Shown here one piece after another: positions 39,421 through 48,702 of a stretch of 64,000 nt of DNA; position 1 is the first letter of the stretch, and each line of letters opens with the position of its first letter. The notes under the pieces are model-generated. The model was not told the DNA's origin. It ran no database searches and saw only the letters and a program-made list of their open reading frames with translations. Made by a program: the position numbers and the translations under genes. Source of the DNA: CAVUAN01 sp963739435 (GTDB lineage Bacteria; Acidobacteriota; Thermoanaerobaculia; UBA5066; Gp7-AA6); the NCBI GenBank assembly GCA_963739435.1, contig CAVUAN010000019.1:62001-126000 (forward strand), given 5' to 3'.

Positions 39421-40485
39421 ATGACACGACGCATTGCGGGCATCCTCGTTCTCGCCCTCATTCTGGCCGGCGGATGCTCGGGGCCGAGAGAGAAGCCGGG
39501 CGCAACCGGAGCTGCTGGCAGGAAGATCAAGATCGGCTTTTCCATGGACACGCTCAAGGAGGAGCGGTGGCACCGCGACCGGGACATGCTCGTCAAGAGA
39601 GCTGGCGAGCTCGGGGCCGAGGTCCTCGTCCAGGCCGCCAACGGCAACGACGCTTTACAGAACTCGCAGGCCGAAAACATGCTGACGCAGGGTGTCGACG
39701 TCCTGCTGGTGGCGCCGCACAACGGCAAGACGGCCGCCGTCATCGTCGAGGCCGCTCACCGGGCCGGCGTGCCCGTCATTGCCTACGACCGCCTCATCAA
39801 CGACGCGGATGTCGACCTCTACATCTCGTTCGACAACGAGCGCGTCGGCCAGATGCAGGCCGAGTACCTCGTGAAGCGCAAGCCGAAGGGCAATTACGTC
39901 GTGATCGGCGGCGCCCCGACCGACAACAACGCTCACCTCTACCACCAGGGTCAGATGAAGGTGCTCGATCCCTTCGTCAAACGCGGGGACATCCGGATCG
40001 TCGCGGAACAATGGGCGCGCGACTGGCTTGCGGTCGAGGCGCTGAAGATCATGGAAAACGCGCTGACGCGCAGCGACAACAAGGTGGATGCCGTGGTGGC
40101 GGCCAACGATGGTGTCGCGGGCGGAGCCATCCAGGCGCTGGCCGAGCAGAAGCTGGCGGGCGTCACACTCGTTTCGGGCCAGGACGCGGAGCTCTCGGCC
40201 TGTCAGCGCATCGCCGCCGGCACGCAGAGCATGACGGTCTACAAGCCGATCGAGCGGCTGGCGTACAAAGCGGCCGAGGTGGCCGTCCGGCTGGCGCGCA
40301 AGGAGCCGCACGGCGAAACGACGCGCGGCATCGGCAACGGCAAGGTCGACGTGCCGAGCATCCTGCTCGAGCCGATCGCCGTCGACAAGGACAACCTCGC
40401 GTCAACCGTCATCGCCGACGGGTACCAGAAGCTCGAGGACGTCTACCGCGATATCCCGAAGGACCGCTGGCCGAGGAAGCCCTAG
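39421..40485 (+). CDS. xylF: D-xylose-binding lipoprotein of ABC transporter
   Basis: 354 aa. The N-terminus MTRRIAGILVLALILAGGC is a lipoprotein-type signal with Cys19. The mature part follows E. coli XylF closely from memory: IKIGFSMDTLKEERWHRDRD, VQAANGNDALQNSQAENM, YDRLINDADVDLYISFDNE, GQMKVL, QWARDWLAVEALKIMENAL, VVAANDGVAGGAIQAL, SGQDAELSACQRIAAGTQ and MTVYKPIERLA. These residues line the sugar pocket in the type I periplasmic-binding fold, so xylose is the most likely ligand. It is the last gene of the xyl transporter operon; no xylose isomerase or kinase gene is in the window. The stop is 6 nt from the convergent small gene. Confidence 0.92.
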   Translation: MTRRIAGILVLALILAGGCSGPREKPGATGAAGRKIKIGFSMDTLKEERWHRDRDMLVKRAGELGAEVLVQAANGNDALQNSQAENMLTQGVDVLLVAPHNGKTAAVIVEAAHRAGVPVIAYDRLINDADVDLYISFDNERVGQMQAEYLVKRKPKGNYVVIGGAPTDNNAHLYHQGQMKVLDPFVKRGDIRIVAEQWARDWLAVEALKIMENALTRSDNKVDAVVAANDGVAGGAIQALAEQKLAGVTLVSGQDAELSACQRIAAGTQSMTVYKPIERLAYKAAEVAVRLARKEPHGETTRGIGNGKVDVPSILLEPIAVDKDNLASTVIADGYQKLEDVYRDIPKDRWPRKP

Positions 40486-40491
40486 GCCCGG

Positions 40492-40917
40492 TTATCCGGC
40501 CGAAGCAATCTCCGATCGGGGACCGTAGCAGTTCAGGAAGAGCTCGCGGGGCTCGATCGGCCGCAGCCCGCGGTCTTTCGATCCCTCCTGGATGACGCGG
40601 ACTTCGCGGATCCGGCTGGTCACGACCCGATTGCCGAACTCGAGGTGCAGGCCACAGGCGGCGACGATGTCGTTCTTGATCACGGTTCCGCCCCAGGTGC
40701 AGCCGGCAATCGAAATCCGGATTCCGGAGAGGCCGTTCCGATCGAACCATCCGCCGCGGACGCTGTAGGTCGCGTCCTCGAGCACCTCGATCGAATAGAC
40801 GGAGTTCTCGGTGCACACGACGACTCGGCTGCCGCGGCAGAGATCCGCCTTGCGAACCGGGCTGACGAGCCCGGCGTGGCCGAGAATGGCGTTCACGGTG
40901 CGGTAACGAGCGAACAC
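40492..40917 (-). CDS. Small conserved-looking protein of unknown function
   Basis: 141 aa from the GTG at 40917, or 134 aa from the GTG at 40896 (VNAILGHAGLVSPVRK), which fits a compact domain better. It is soluble and rich in beta strands: LCRGSRVVVCTENSVYSIEV, GGWFDRNGL, IAGCTWGGTVIKNDIVAACG and LEFGNRVVTSRIREVRVI. Four cysteines are spread over the domain without a CxxC pair. I recall similar uncharacterised proteins in Acidobacteria-like genomes but cannot name a family. No signal peptide or membrane helix. It lies between xylF (convergent) and K11 (same strand, 56 nt upstream). Codon use and intactness support a real gene. Confidence 0.7.
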   Translation of the reverse strand: MFARYRTVNAILGHAGLVSPVRKADLCRGSRVVVCTENSVYSIEVLEDATYSVRGGWFDRNGLSGIRISIAGCTWGGTVIKNDIVAACGLHLEFGNRVVTSRIREVRVIQEGSKDRGLRPIEPRELFLNCYGPRSEIASAG

Positions 40918-40972
40918 GGCCCGTGCCCCCCTCGCCCCTATTCTCCCTCAGGTCCGAGGTCTGCCGGCGAAG

Positions 40973-43599
40973 CTATTTCTTGGCTGGCAGCTCCGCGGCC
41001 CAGTTCTCGACGAGGAAGATCGATCCCTGCCGTCCGCCGGACCTGCGCACCGCGAGGAACCGCCGGCCGTCGGGCGAAACGTCGAGGTTGAGGCGATCCC
41101 AGGGACTGACGACTTCGAGCCCCGCTGCCGACATCGAGAAGAGCCGGCGCGGCTGGCCGAGGACGAGCCTGGAGTTTGGCAGGACGGGAACCTCTGTCAC
41201 GAGGTCGCCGCCTTCGAGAAAGTAGATCGCGTCCCCCCTGGGGCTCCAGAGGTATCCGCCGGAGCCATTCCGCGAGACCTGTTGCTTGCCTTCGCCCGCG
41301 GGAAACCCGCGAACGAAGAGCTCCATGCGGCCCGTTTCGTTGGTCTGGTAGAGGAGCCACCGGCTGTCCGGAGAAAACCTCCCACCAGACTCCCGCACGT
41401 TCGGCGCCTGCAGAAAGGGGACCGGCTTCGCGTCTCCCTCGAGGGGCCGATACCAGATGTCTAACTGACCTTTCGCATTCGCATCCACGGTGTACACGAC
41501 GAACCGCCGGTCGGGAGAGACTCGCGGTCCTGATCCAACACCCAGCTCGCGGCGACCGCCCGTGCCGTCGGCGGCCACCTCGACGATGAGCCGGTCTTCG
41601 CGGCCACGGTACTCGTTGTACACGAGCCGGTCGCCGGAAGGGAACCAGGACGGAGAAACCTCCTGCGCGGGCCCGGTCGTCACGTGGGTCCGGGTCCGGC
41701 GCGAGAGATCCAGGACCCAGATATCGGCGTTGTCAGTCCCGAGAGCCGTGAACGCCACCCTCTTGCCGTCCGGCGACAGCGCCGGCTCGCTCAAGCCACG
41801 TTCCGGATCGCCGAGCGTCTCCTCGACTCGCCCCTCGCGAGAGACCCACACCATCTCTCGCAGCGCCTCGACCCGCCCTTCGCGATAACAGAGCGTTCCA
41901 TCGTCTGAAACGCTCGGGAATTCGGCGCCGCGCGCGACAGGAAAGGCCGCGCCCTCGACCCTCAGCGACGAGGCCGAGAAGCGGATCGCCCAGATGCCCT
42001 CGTCTGCAATCTCCCGGCTAAAGAGCAGGTATCCGGGTCGCGAATAGGCCACGCTCACCACGAACGGTGATTCGTAGACAGTTTGCATCCGGCCATCGGA
42101 CGTCAGCGCGACGATCCTGCCCTTGCTCTGCAAGCCGTGGACGGCGAAGAGAAGGGTGCGGCCGTCCGGCAGGAACACGGGGGCGTGGAAATCGACCACG
42201 TCATCGCCTCGGGCAGCCAGAAGCTTCGGCTGACCGCCGGCCGCCGGCACCTCGTAGAGGCCGCTTCGCCAGACCGCCACGACGATGCGGTTGTCGCGCC
42301 CCCAGAAGCCGCCCGTCAGGAGGCGCTGCTCCTCGGGCACCGAGCAGAGAGCCCGCGCCTCGCCGCCGGCGACCGGCACCCGCCAGATCTCTCCCTCGTC
42401 TGCATAGGCGACGTCACGGCTGTCGAACGACCAGAACACCGAGGTCGCATTCTTCGTTTTCGTCGGCTCCCGCGCCTCGAAGCGGTCGAGATTGCGGATC
42501 CAGAGACGCCCGTCCGCGATATAGGCGATCTTGCTTCCGTCGGGAGAGATGGCGGGAATGGCCATGAAGTTGGTGTCGAACTTCTCGATCGGCAGCCGGA
42601 AACGACGAACGGGAAGCGTCGGCCCCGGCTGAGCGAACCACATTGCCGCTGTCACGGCGAGGAGGGCGATCATCCAGGGCAAGGCGCGAGGCAACGAGAT
42701 TCTCGGCGCTCGAGCGACTGCCGGCGCGCGGCCCGATCCCGAGATCTCGTTTCGCAGGAAGCGGAGCTCCGCCGCGACGTCGCGCGCCGACTGCCACCGC
42801 TCTTCCGGGTCCTTGGCCAGACACCGGCGCACCAGCCGATCGAGAGCGGGCGGCGAGACGGGAGAGATCTCGGTGATCGCCGGCGGCTCGTCGCGCAGGA
42901 TCGCCGAGGCGACCGAGGCTGCCGTCTTTCCCGGGAACGCCCGCCGGCCCGTCGCCATCTCGTAGAGCACGGCGCCGAGCGCGAATATGTCCGTCCGGGC
43001 GTCGGCCTCCTTGCCCTCCACCTGCTCCGGCGCCATGTACTGGACCGTCCCGAGCACGACGCCTGCTTCCGTCAGGGGCCCCGTGGCCGTCACCATTCCC
43101 GAGACCTCGCCGGACGAGAGCCCCATGGCGGGTTTGGCGAGGCCGAAGTCGAGCAGCTTGCTGCCCGTCTTGGTCAGCATCACGTTGCCGGGCTTGAGAT
43201 CCCGGTGGACGACCCCGAAGCGTGCGCCGCGCCCAGAGCCTCGGCGATCTCGGCGCCGAACCGGCAGACCTGGTCGGTCGAGAGCGGCCCCGAGGCCAGC
43301 CGCGTGGCGAGCGTCTCGCCCTCCAGGCACTCCATGACGAGGTAGTCCACACCGCCCTCGCTCCCGACGTCGTAGAGGGCGCAGATGTGAGGGTGGGAGA
43401 GCCGCGAGATCGTCTTGGCTTCCCGGTCGAACCTCTTGCGGGACTCGGGCGACTCGAACAGGTGAGACGGCAGCACCTTGATCGCGACGTCGCGCTCGAG
43501 ACGGGTGTCCCGCGCCCGGTACACCTCCCCCATGCCGCCCACGCCCAGCGGACCGACGACCTGGTACGGGCCCAGTCGCGTTCCAGCAGTGAGAGTCAA
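40973..43599 (-). CDS. K11: membrane Ser/Thr protein kinase with diverged propeller, one frameshift
   Basis: About 875 aa. The family-aligned start is a TTG at 43599 (LTLTAGTRLGPYQV); upstream codons in frame are open but run toward ispG. Kinase group A: GVGGMGEVYRARD, SHPHICALYDVG, HRDLKPGNVMLTKTG, DFGLAK and YMAPEQVEG. One base is missing near 43220, just before VVHRDLKP; the lengths fit this. The helix LPWMIALLAVTAAMWFA is short. The propeller is atypical: WSFDSRDVAYAD, YLLFSREIADEGIW, SRTRTH-like strands and SPSWFPSGDRLVYNEYRG, with fewer exact SPDG repeats. It ends IFLVENWAAELPAKK. No SD was seen. It is divergent from ispG. Confidence 0.88.
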
Positions 43600-43684
43600 G
43601 TAGGGCTGCTGTACCACCGTTCGGCCAAAAACGCCTGAGCCCTTCGAACCAGGAGAGCGCGCCCATCTGGTAAATTGGACGGTC

Positions 43685-44935
43685 ATGGACAGGAGAAAAC
43701 GCCACGCCACCGTCGGGGTCCGGGTGGGGCCCGTGCAGGTGGGCGGGGGTGCGCCGGTCGTCGTCCAGTCCATGGCCAACACCGACACGGCCGACGTGGC
43801 CTCGACGGCGAAGCAGTGCATCGAGCTCGCCAAGGCGGGCTCCGAGATGGTGCGCGTCACCGTCAACATCCCCGAGGCGGCCGCGGCCGTGCCCGAGATC
43901 AAGAGGCGGATGCTGGACGCCGGCGCCGAGGCCCCCTTGATCGGCGACTTCCACTACAACGGGCACGTCCTGCTGACGAAGTTCCCCGCCTGCGCCTCGG
44001 CGCTCGACAAGTACCGCATCAACCCCGGCAACGTCGGCAAGGGCGCGCGGCGCGACGAGCAGTTCGCCACGATCTGCCACATCGCGCGCGACAACGGAAA
44101 ACCCGTACGGATCGGCGTCAACGGCGGGTCCCTGAACCAGGAACTGGTCATGGACAAGATGCAGGAGAACACCGACAAGGACCTGGGCCACAGCTCCGAG
44201 GAGATCATCAATGAATGCATGGTCCTCTCGGCCCTGCAGTCGACGGACCTCGCTCTCCAATCCGGCCTGCGGAAGGACCAGATCATCATTTCCTGCAAGG
44301 TCTCGCGGCCTCTCGATCTGATCGCCGTCTACCGCGACCTCGCGGCGAGGACCGATCAGCCTCTGCACCTGGGCCTGACCGAAGCCGGCATGGGCATGAA
44401 AGGCCTCGTCTGGTCCGCCTCAGCGATGGGAGTGCTCTTGAACGAGGGCATCGGCGACACGATCCGGGTGTCCTTGACGCCGCGCCCGGGCGGCGACCGG
44501 CGCGAGGAGGTCTACGCGGCCTGCGAGATGCTCCAATCGCTCGGCATCCGCTCATTTGCGCCCTCCGTCACCGCCTGCCCGGGCTGCGGACGCACGACCT
44601 CGACGACATTCCAGGAGCTGGCCGAGCGGATCCAGGGCTACATCCGCGACAAGATGCCCGAGTGGAAGACGCAGTACGAGGGTGTCGAGAACATGACGCT
44701 CGCCGTCATGGGCTGCGTCGTCAACGGGCCGGGCGAATCGAAGGCCGCCTCGATCGGCATCTCGCTTCCCGGCACGGGCGAGGAGCCGCACTGCCCGGTC
44801 TACATCGACGGCCAGCACTTCACGACCTTGAAGGGCAACTACGACGAGCTCTCTGCCGCCTTCCGCGCCCTCGTCGACGACTACATCGCGACCAAGTATC
44901 CGAAGCGCGAGCCCGCCCGCGCTCTTACCGTCTAA
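43685..44935 (+). CDS. ispG: 4-hydroxy-3-methylbut-2-en-1-yl diphosphate synthase (IspG/GcpE)
   Basis: 416 aa, ATG start. IspG converts MEcPP to HMBPP in the MEP isoprenoid pathway in the cytoplasm, using a [4Fe-4S] cluster. The TIM-barrel part has VQSMANTDTADV, MVRVTVNIPEAA, LIGDFHYNGH, KYRINPGNVGKG and VNGGSLNQEL. The C-terminal part has TACPGCGRTT (Cys298, Cys301) and MGCVVNGPGES (Cys344, Glu351), which are the three cluster cysteines and the Glu ligand. The length is that of the short two-domain form. It is the one clear housekeeping gene in the window, intact, flanked on both sides by kinase genes or their remains. A TAAATT hexamer lies 8 nt upstream of the ATG. Confidence 0.97.
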   Translation: MDRRKRHATVGVRVGPVQVGGGAPVVVQSMANTDTADVASTAKQCIELAKAGSEMVRVTVNIPEAAAAVPEIKRRMLDAGAEAPLIGDFHYNGHVLLTKFPACASALDKYRINPGNVGKGARRDEQFATICHIARDNGKPVRIGVNGGSLNQELVMDKMQENTDKDLGHSSEEIINECMVLSALQSTDLALQSGLRKDQIIISCKVSRPLDLIAVYRDLAARTDQPLHLGLTEAGMGMKGLVWSASAMGVLLNEGIGDTIRVSLTPRPGGDRREEVYAACEMLQSLGIRSFAPSVTACPGCGRTTSTTFQELAERIQGYIRDKMPEWKTQYEGVENMTLAVMGCVVNGPGESKAASIGISLPGTGEEPHCPVYIDGQHFTTLKGNYDELSAAFRALVDDYIATKYPKREPARALTV

Positions 44936-44953
44936 CCTGACCCCAAGCTCACG

Positions 44954-44986
44954 CGGTCCGAGGCGGGTACCGGGTGTCAGCGTCAT
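44954..44986 (-). pseudogene. Vestige of a kinase gene: first 11 codons beside ispG
   Basis: The ATG at 44986 lies 2 nt after the K12 stop, exactly where a next kinase gene would begin. It encodes MTLTPGTRLGP, the family N-terminus. The following codons give Arg-Glu-Leu instead of Tyr-Glu-Ile and then run antisense into the end of ispG. The break point is at the same residue as in the vestige at 13692-13727. Confidence 0.7.
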
Positions 44987-44988
44987 TC

Positions 44989-47607
44989 TCACACCACATC
45001 GGGCGAGCCGCCTGCGGGCACAGGCACGATCCGCCCGAGCTCTTCAAACCACGCTGTCACGAGCTCGATCTGCCGCACGTCACCAGAGTCCGGGGGGCGT
45101 TCGACGGCGATAAACCCCTTCCCGTCCGGAGCCACTTCGTAGCCCTCGACGTCCGGCCTCTCGAAGAGGGGCTCGGGCGGTCCGCAATCCGGACCGGTCC
45201 TTCCGGCCTCGAAGGCTGTTGCCACAAATCGGTTGCCATTCAGGAAGAAGATCCGGCTGCCGTCAGGGGACCAACGAGGATTCCTCCCACCCGCCACGGA
45301 AACTTGGATGCGGCGGCCCTCCGGAGCGAGCGGCCGCGCGAACACCTCGATTGAGCCGAACTCGCGCGACTGGTAGACAACGAAATGCCCATCGGGCGAC
45401 ACGCACACCTCCTCGAGGGGACCCGTGATCAGCCGTCGAGGGACTGTCGGATCTCTCCACGGCAAGCTCCAGAGGCCCTGCTGGCTCTCGTCCCCCGAGA
45501 TCTCGTACAGAAGGTCTTCTCCGCCGTCCGTGAAGCCGCACGGCCGCCTCTCCACGACGTCAGGCGCGAAGAACACTTCGGGCGGGCCCGTCGCGTCGGC
45601 CCTCTGCCGAAGCATCTTGTACCCCATCTCCCCTACGAGGGCACCCCGGAAGACGAGCCACTCTCCATCGGGGCTGAAGACTGGGTACCGGGGCAAACGC
45701 GTCGATCCCGGCGGAAGGCGCGCGCGCGTGCCCCGACGAAGGTCACAGACCCAGAGGCCGTTCAGCCGCGAGGTTGCCGCGAGGCTCCGGCCGTCCGACG
45801 AGACGGCAATGAAAGGGGCGAGAGCGTCCGGGGGGAAAGGCAGCGGCCTTGCTTGCCCGTCCACGGCGAGAGCCACGAGCCGTTTTGACTCGTAAATGCT
45901 GCCTCGGAGCTGGCCGCGAGCGTACGCGAGCGTGCCTGTGTCGGAGACCGCGACGGCGCCCCCCGCTCCATCGACCGCCAGATCCTTGACGATCGCGATC
46001 GCCGGCCCGGCCAAGCCGCCACCCGAACGATCAAACGGCGCTCCAAAGAGCGTCCCGTCCGTTCCGGCGTAGAGAAGGTGCCCGGTCGCCGTAAGGACTC
46101 CCGTCGAGCCCGATCGAGCGACGGAGCGCAACGACCCGTCCGTCAGGTCGAGCACGCTGGCGTCCCCCAGGGCCGAGGCGTCCCAATCGAGCACGACTGC
46201 CCAACGATCACCTGGAGCGAGGCGAGGGTAGCCGATGCAGCGCGGGCCCTCGACTCCCGAAATTCGAAACTGCGTCCGCTCGGGCAGCTCCCCGCCCCCG
46301 CCTGCGCCGGGAAGTCGGCGAAGACCCTGCAGCACATCCCCGACGAAGTAGATGGAGTCGTTCTCCGCCCAGCAGCCCCCGTCGTAGTCGGCCAACCGGC
46401 AGATCTTCTGCGTCAGGCCAGAGGAGAACGAGTGTTTGCGCAGCTCGGCCGGCCGCGGAGGGTTGGCGGACACGCCGGCGGCAAATGCCACCCATCGGGA
46501 GTCCGGCGAGAAAAAGGGGCCCTCGGCCCACTCGCTCTCAGGGATCCGCTGCGTCTTGCCGAAATCCAGGTGGCTCACATACAAATGGGGCGGCCCCTCG
46601 TCGGCCAGAACGACGTACGCGAGCTTGGTCCCGTCGCGCGAGATCGCGAGAACCGGCGCGGCCTGGCCGGAGAGCCGCGTGCCGGGAGGCAGGGGAAGCA
46701 CGGATCGCGTCGTTCCACCCACCAACGGAGCCGGCCGGGAAACGGCGTCCGTCGGGAGCGCCAGGGCCCGGAGCGCGAATGCCAAATCCCGGGCCGACTG
46801 GAACCGCCGCTCAGCCCTCTTCTCGAGGCAATGCCGGACGATGCGGTCGAGCGCTGCCGGGATCGCGGGATTTGACTTCGACGGATCAGGAGGATCCTCC
46901 CGGAGGATTGCCGCCATCATCTCGGCCGAGCTGGCACGGCCGAAGGGTCGGCGGCCGGTCAGCATCTCGTAAAGCAACAACCCCAGGGAAAAGATGTCGG
47001 ATCGGCCATCGCACTCCTCTCCCCGAACCTGCTCGGGGGCCATGTAGCCGACGGTTCCGAGAACGACACCCGGCACGCTGTAGGACGAAACGGTCGGAGC
47101 CTCCTCCCCCCGGGGAGCCGCGAGAGAGTCCAGCGTCCGGGCCAGCCCGAAGTCCGCGATCTTTGCGGTCCCGGCGCGCGTCACGAGAACGTTGCCGGGC
47201 TTCAAGTCCCGATGCACGATGCCGGACTCGTGCGCCGCCGCGAGCCCCTCGGCGATCTGAGCGGCCAGCTCGACGGCCCTGGCGGCCGGCAACGGCCCGA
47301 GCTCGAGCTCCGAGCGCAAGTCCGTCCCCTCAACGAGCTCGGTGACCAGATACGAGACGCCGGTCTCCTCTCCAACGTCGAAGACGGCGACTACGTGCGG
47401 ATCGGAGAGGCGCGACGCGGCGCGCGCCTCCCTTTCGAATCGGGCCAGCCGCTCCCGATCCTCGCGCCAGGCCTCCCGGAGAATCTTGACGGCTACTTCG
47501 CGGCCGAGCCGCGTGTCGCGCGCCCGCCAGACCTCCCCCATTCCTCCCGCGCCCAGGAGCGAAATCACTTCGTAGGGCCCGAGCCGGCTCCCCGGCGCTA
47601 TGGCCAC
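44989..47607 (-). CDS. K12: Ser/Thr protein kinase with diverged propeller and no membrane helix
   Basis: 872 aa from the GTG at 47607 (VAIAPGSRLGPYEV); a GTG two codons upstream is an equal choice. The kinase domain is complete: GAGGMGEVWRARD, VAVKIL, HRDLKPGNVLV, DFGLAR and YMAPEQVRG. It is apart from the other groups (SDPHVVAVFDVG). The linker after the kinase (ALPTDAVSRPAPLVGG) has no hydrophobic run, whereas the other propeller kinases have a clear helix there. The propeller is also diverged (LAISRDGTKLAYV, FFSPDSRWVAFAAG, CWAENDSIYFVGD, VFSPDGEWLVFRG). It ends IELVTAWFEELG. It should be cytoplasmic, so the sensor would read an internal signal. Confidence 0.92.
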   Translation of the reverse strand: MAIAPGSRLGPYEVISLLGAGGMGEVWRARDTRLGREVAVKILREAWREDRERLARFEREARAASRLSDPHVVAVFDVGEETGVSYLVTELVEGTDLRSELELGPLPAARAVELAAQIAEGLAAAHESGIVHRDLKPGNVLVTRAGTAKIADFGLARTLDSLAAPRGEEAPTVSSYSVPGVVLGTVGYMAPEQVRGEECDGRSDIFSLGLLLYEMLTGRRPFGRASSAEMMAAILREDPPDPSKSNPAIPAALDRIVRHCLEKRAERRFQSARDLAFALRALALPTDAVSRPAPLVGGTTRSVLPLPPGTRLSGQAAPVLAISRDGTKLAYVVLADEGPPHLYVSHLDFGKTQRIPESEWAEGPFFSPDSRWVAFAAGVSANPPRPAELRKHSFSSGLTQKICRLADYDGGCWAENDSIYFVGDVLQGLRRLPGAGGGGELPERTQFRISGVEGPRCIGYPRLAPGDRWAVVLDWDASALGDASVLDLTDGSLRSVARSGSTGVLTATGHLLYAGTDGTLFGAPFDRSGGGLAGPAIAIVKDLAVDGAGGAVAVSDTGTLAYARGQLRGSIYESKRLVALAVDGQARPLPFPPDALAPFIAVSSDGRSLAATSRLNGLWVCDLRRGTRARLPPGSTRLPRYPVFSPDGEWLVFRGALVGEMGYKMLRQRADATGPPEVFFAPDVVERRPCGFTDGGEDLLYEISGDESQQGLWSLPWRDPTVPRRLITGPLEEVCVSPDGHFVVYQSREFGSIEVFARPLAPEGRRIQVSVAGGRNPRWSPDGSRIFFLNGNRFVATAFEAGRTGPDCGPPEPLFERPDVEGYEVAPDGKGFIAVERPPDSGDVRQIELVTAWFEELGRIVPVPAGGSPDVV

Positions 47608-47626
47608 ATTCACCTCACCTGGGGCT

Positions 47627-48688
47627 TCACGGTGGCGAGGGCGCGATGACGCCCACGTTGGCGATCGTGTCCCCCTTCCTCATCGAGGGGACGGCACAAA
47701 TATAAAGGATGACGCCCGAAGCAGGCGCCCGCGCTTCGAAGAGTGGCCGGCCCAGAGCGTCCGTGACGAACCCGATCTTCAAGTCCTTCTCGACGTACGC
47801 CCCGCGCCGGACGAGCGGATAGAAGAGACCGGCGGCCTCGCTCGACGCGGTCTTGACCGATTCGATCCAGACGGGATGCTCGACGGGATGGGGCGAGCCC
47901 GGCAGCATCTTCAGGTAGCGCATGACGGACAAACACCCGTCCACGAGCGCCGAAACATCCTCCGGATCGACCGTGCCCGCGCGCCCGGCCTCCACGGTGA
48001 TCGAGGGTTTGCCCCGCGTCGTGGCGTTGTTCTCGAGATAGCGCGAGGCGGCGGGGTCCTTCGGGCGGTCGGTGGAGATGATGATGTGGTCGAGGCCGAA
48101 GGCCAGCACCATCTCGCGCGACGTCGCGTCCTGGGCCGCGTTGCCCGTCTTCGTCCAGTAGCTGTAGGGGCGCAGATCCTCATCGAGGTCCCCGCCGTGC
48201 AGGTCGATCAGGTGATCGCACTTCTCGACGACTTCGCGTGTGATCAGGAAGGACGCGCGCTCCGTCTGCGTGCCGTCGGCCTTGCCCGGGTAGTAGCGGT
48301 TCATGCTTTTGTTGTCGACCGGATTCACGTGCGGGACCTTCTGCTCGAAGGAGGGAACGTTCACGAGCGGGATCAGAATCACCGTGCCCGAGACTTGAGC
48401 CGGATCGAGCATCTGAACGAGCTTCGAGACGGCAACGATCGAGGCGTACTCCGTGCCGTGCGCCCCCGACACGATGGCAAAGACGGGACCGGGTTTCGCA
48501 CCGTGCACCACGGCAACTGCGATGCGGGTTCCCGCATCCACGCCCGCCGGCACCTCGAGAAAGCCATATGCCCTCTGCCCTCGAGCGGCCGAGGCCGTGC
48601 CGACGGTGAACACCGGCTTATCGGCCGCCATCAGGACGCCGGAAAGAGCTAGCGATACTCCAACAGCCGTCTTCAGGAATCGCTTCAT
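47627..48688 (-). CDS. Exported aspartoacylase/succinylglutamate desuccinylase-like zinc hydrolase (M14-like)
   Basis: 353 aa from the ATG at 48688, chosen because GGGAGG (48693-48698) sits 4 nt upstream; a GTG at 48706 overlapping the K13 stop is the alternative. A signal peptide (FLKTAVGVSLALSGVLMAAD) is followed by the AstE/AspA fold: SGAHGTEY gives His77 and Glu80, and LIDLHGGD gives His164, the three expected zinc ligands. MNRYYPG carries the Asn-Arg substrate pair. The C-terminal barrel (ASGVILYICAVPSMRKGDTI) resembles the family's second domain. It should cleave an acyl or aminoacyl amide bond outside the inner membrane; the substrate is unknown. Likely co-transcribed with K13. Confidence 0.88.
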   Translation of the reverse strand: MKRFLKTAVGVSLALSGVLMAADKPVFTVGTASAARGQRAYGFLEVPAGVDAGTRIAVAVVHGAKPGPVFAIVSGAHGTEYASIVAVSKLVQMLDPAQVSGTVILIPLVNVPSFEQKVPHVNPVDNKSMNRYYPGKADGTQTERASFLITREVVEKCDHLIDLHGGDLDEDLRPYSYWTKTGNAAQDATSREMVLAFGLDHIIISTDRPKDPAASRYLENNATTRGKPSITVEAGRAGTVDPEDVSALVDGCLSVMRYLKMLPGSPHPVEHPVWIESVKTASSEAAGLFYPLVRRGAYVEKDLKIGFVTDALGRPLFEARAPASGVILYICAVPSMRKGDTIANVGVIAPSPP

Positions 48689-48702
48689 AGAGCCTCCCTC
48701 AC

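Noticed and set aside
36766..39573. Upstream half of a very long minus-strand open frame continuing K10 by more than 900 codons
   Set aside because: It is antisense to the well-supported xylG-xylH-xylF genes, has low-complexity Arg/Glu/Ala-rich composition and no domain. K10 starts at 36765.
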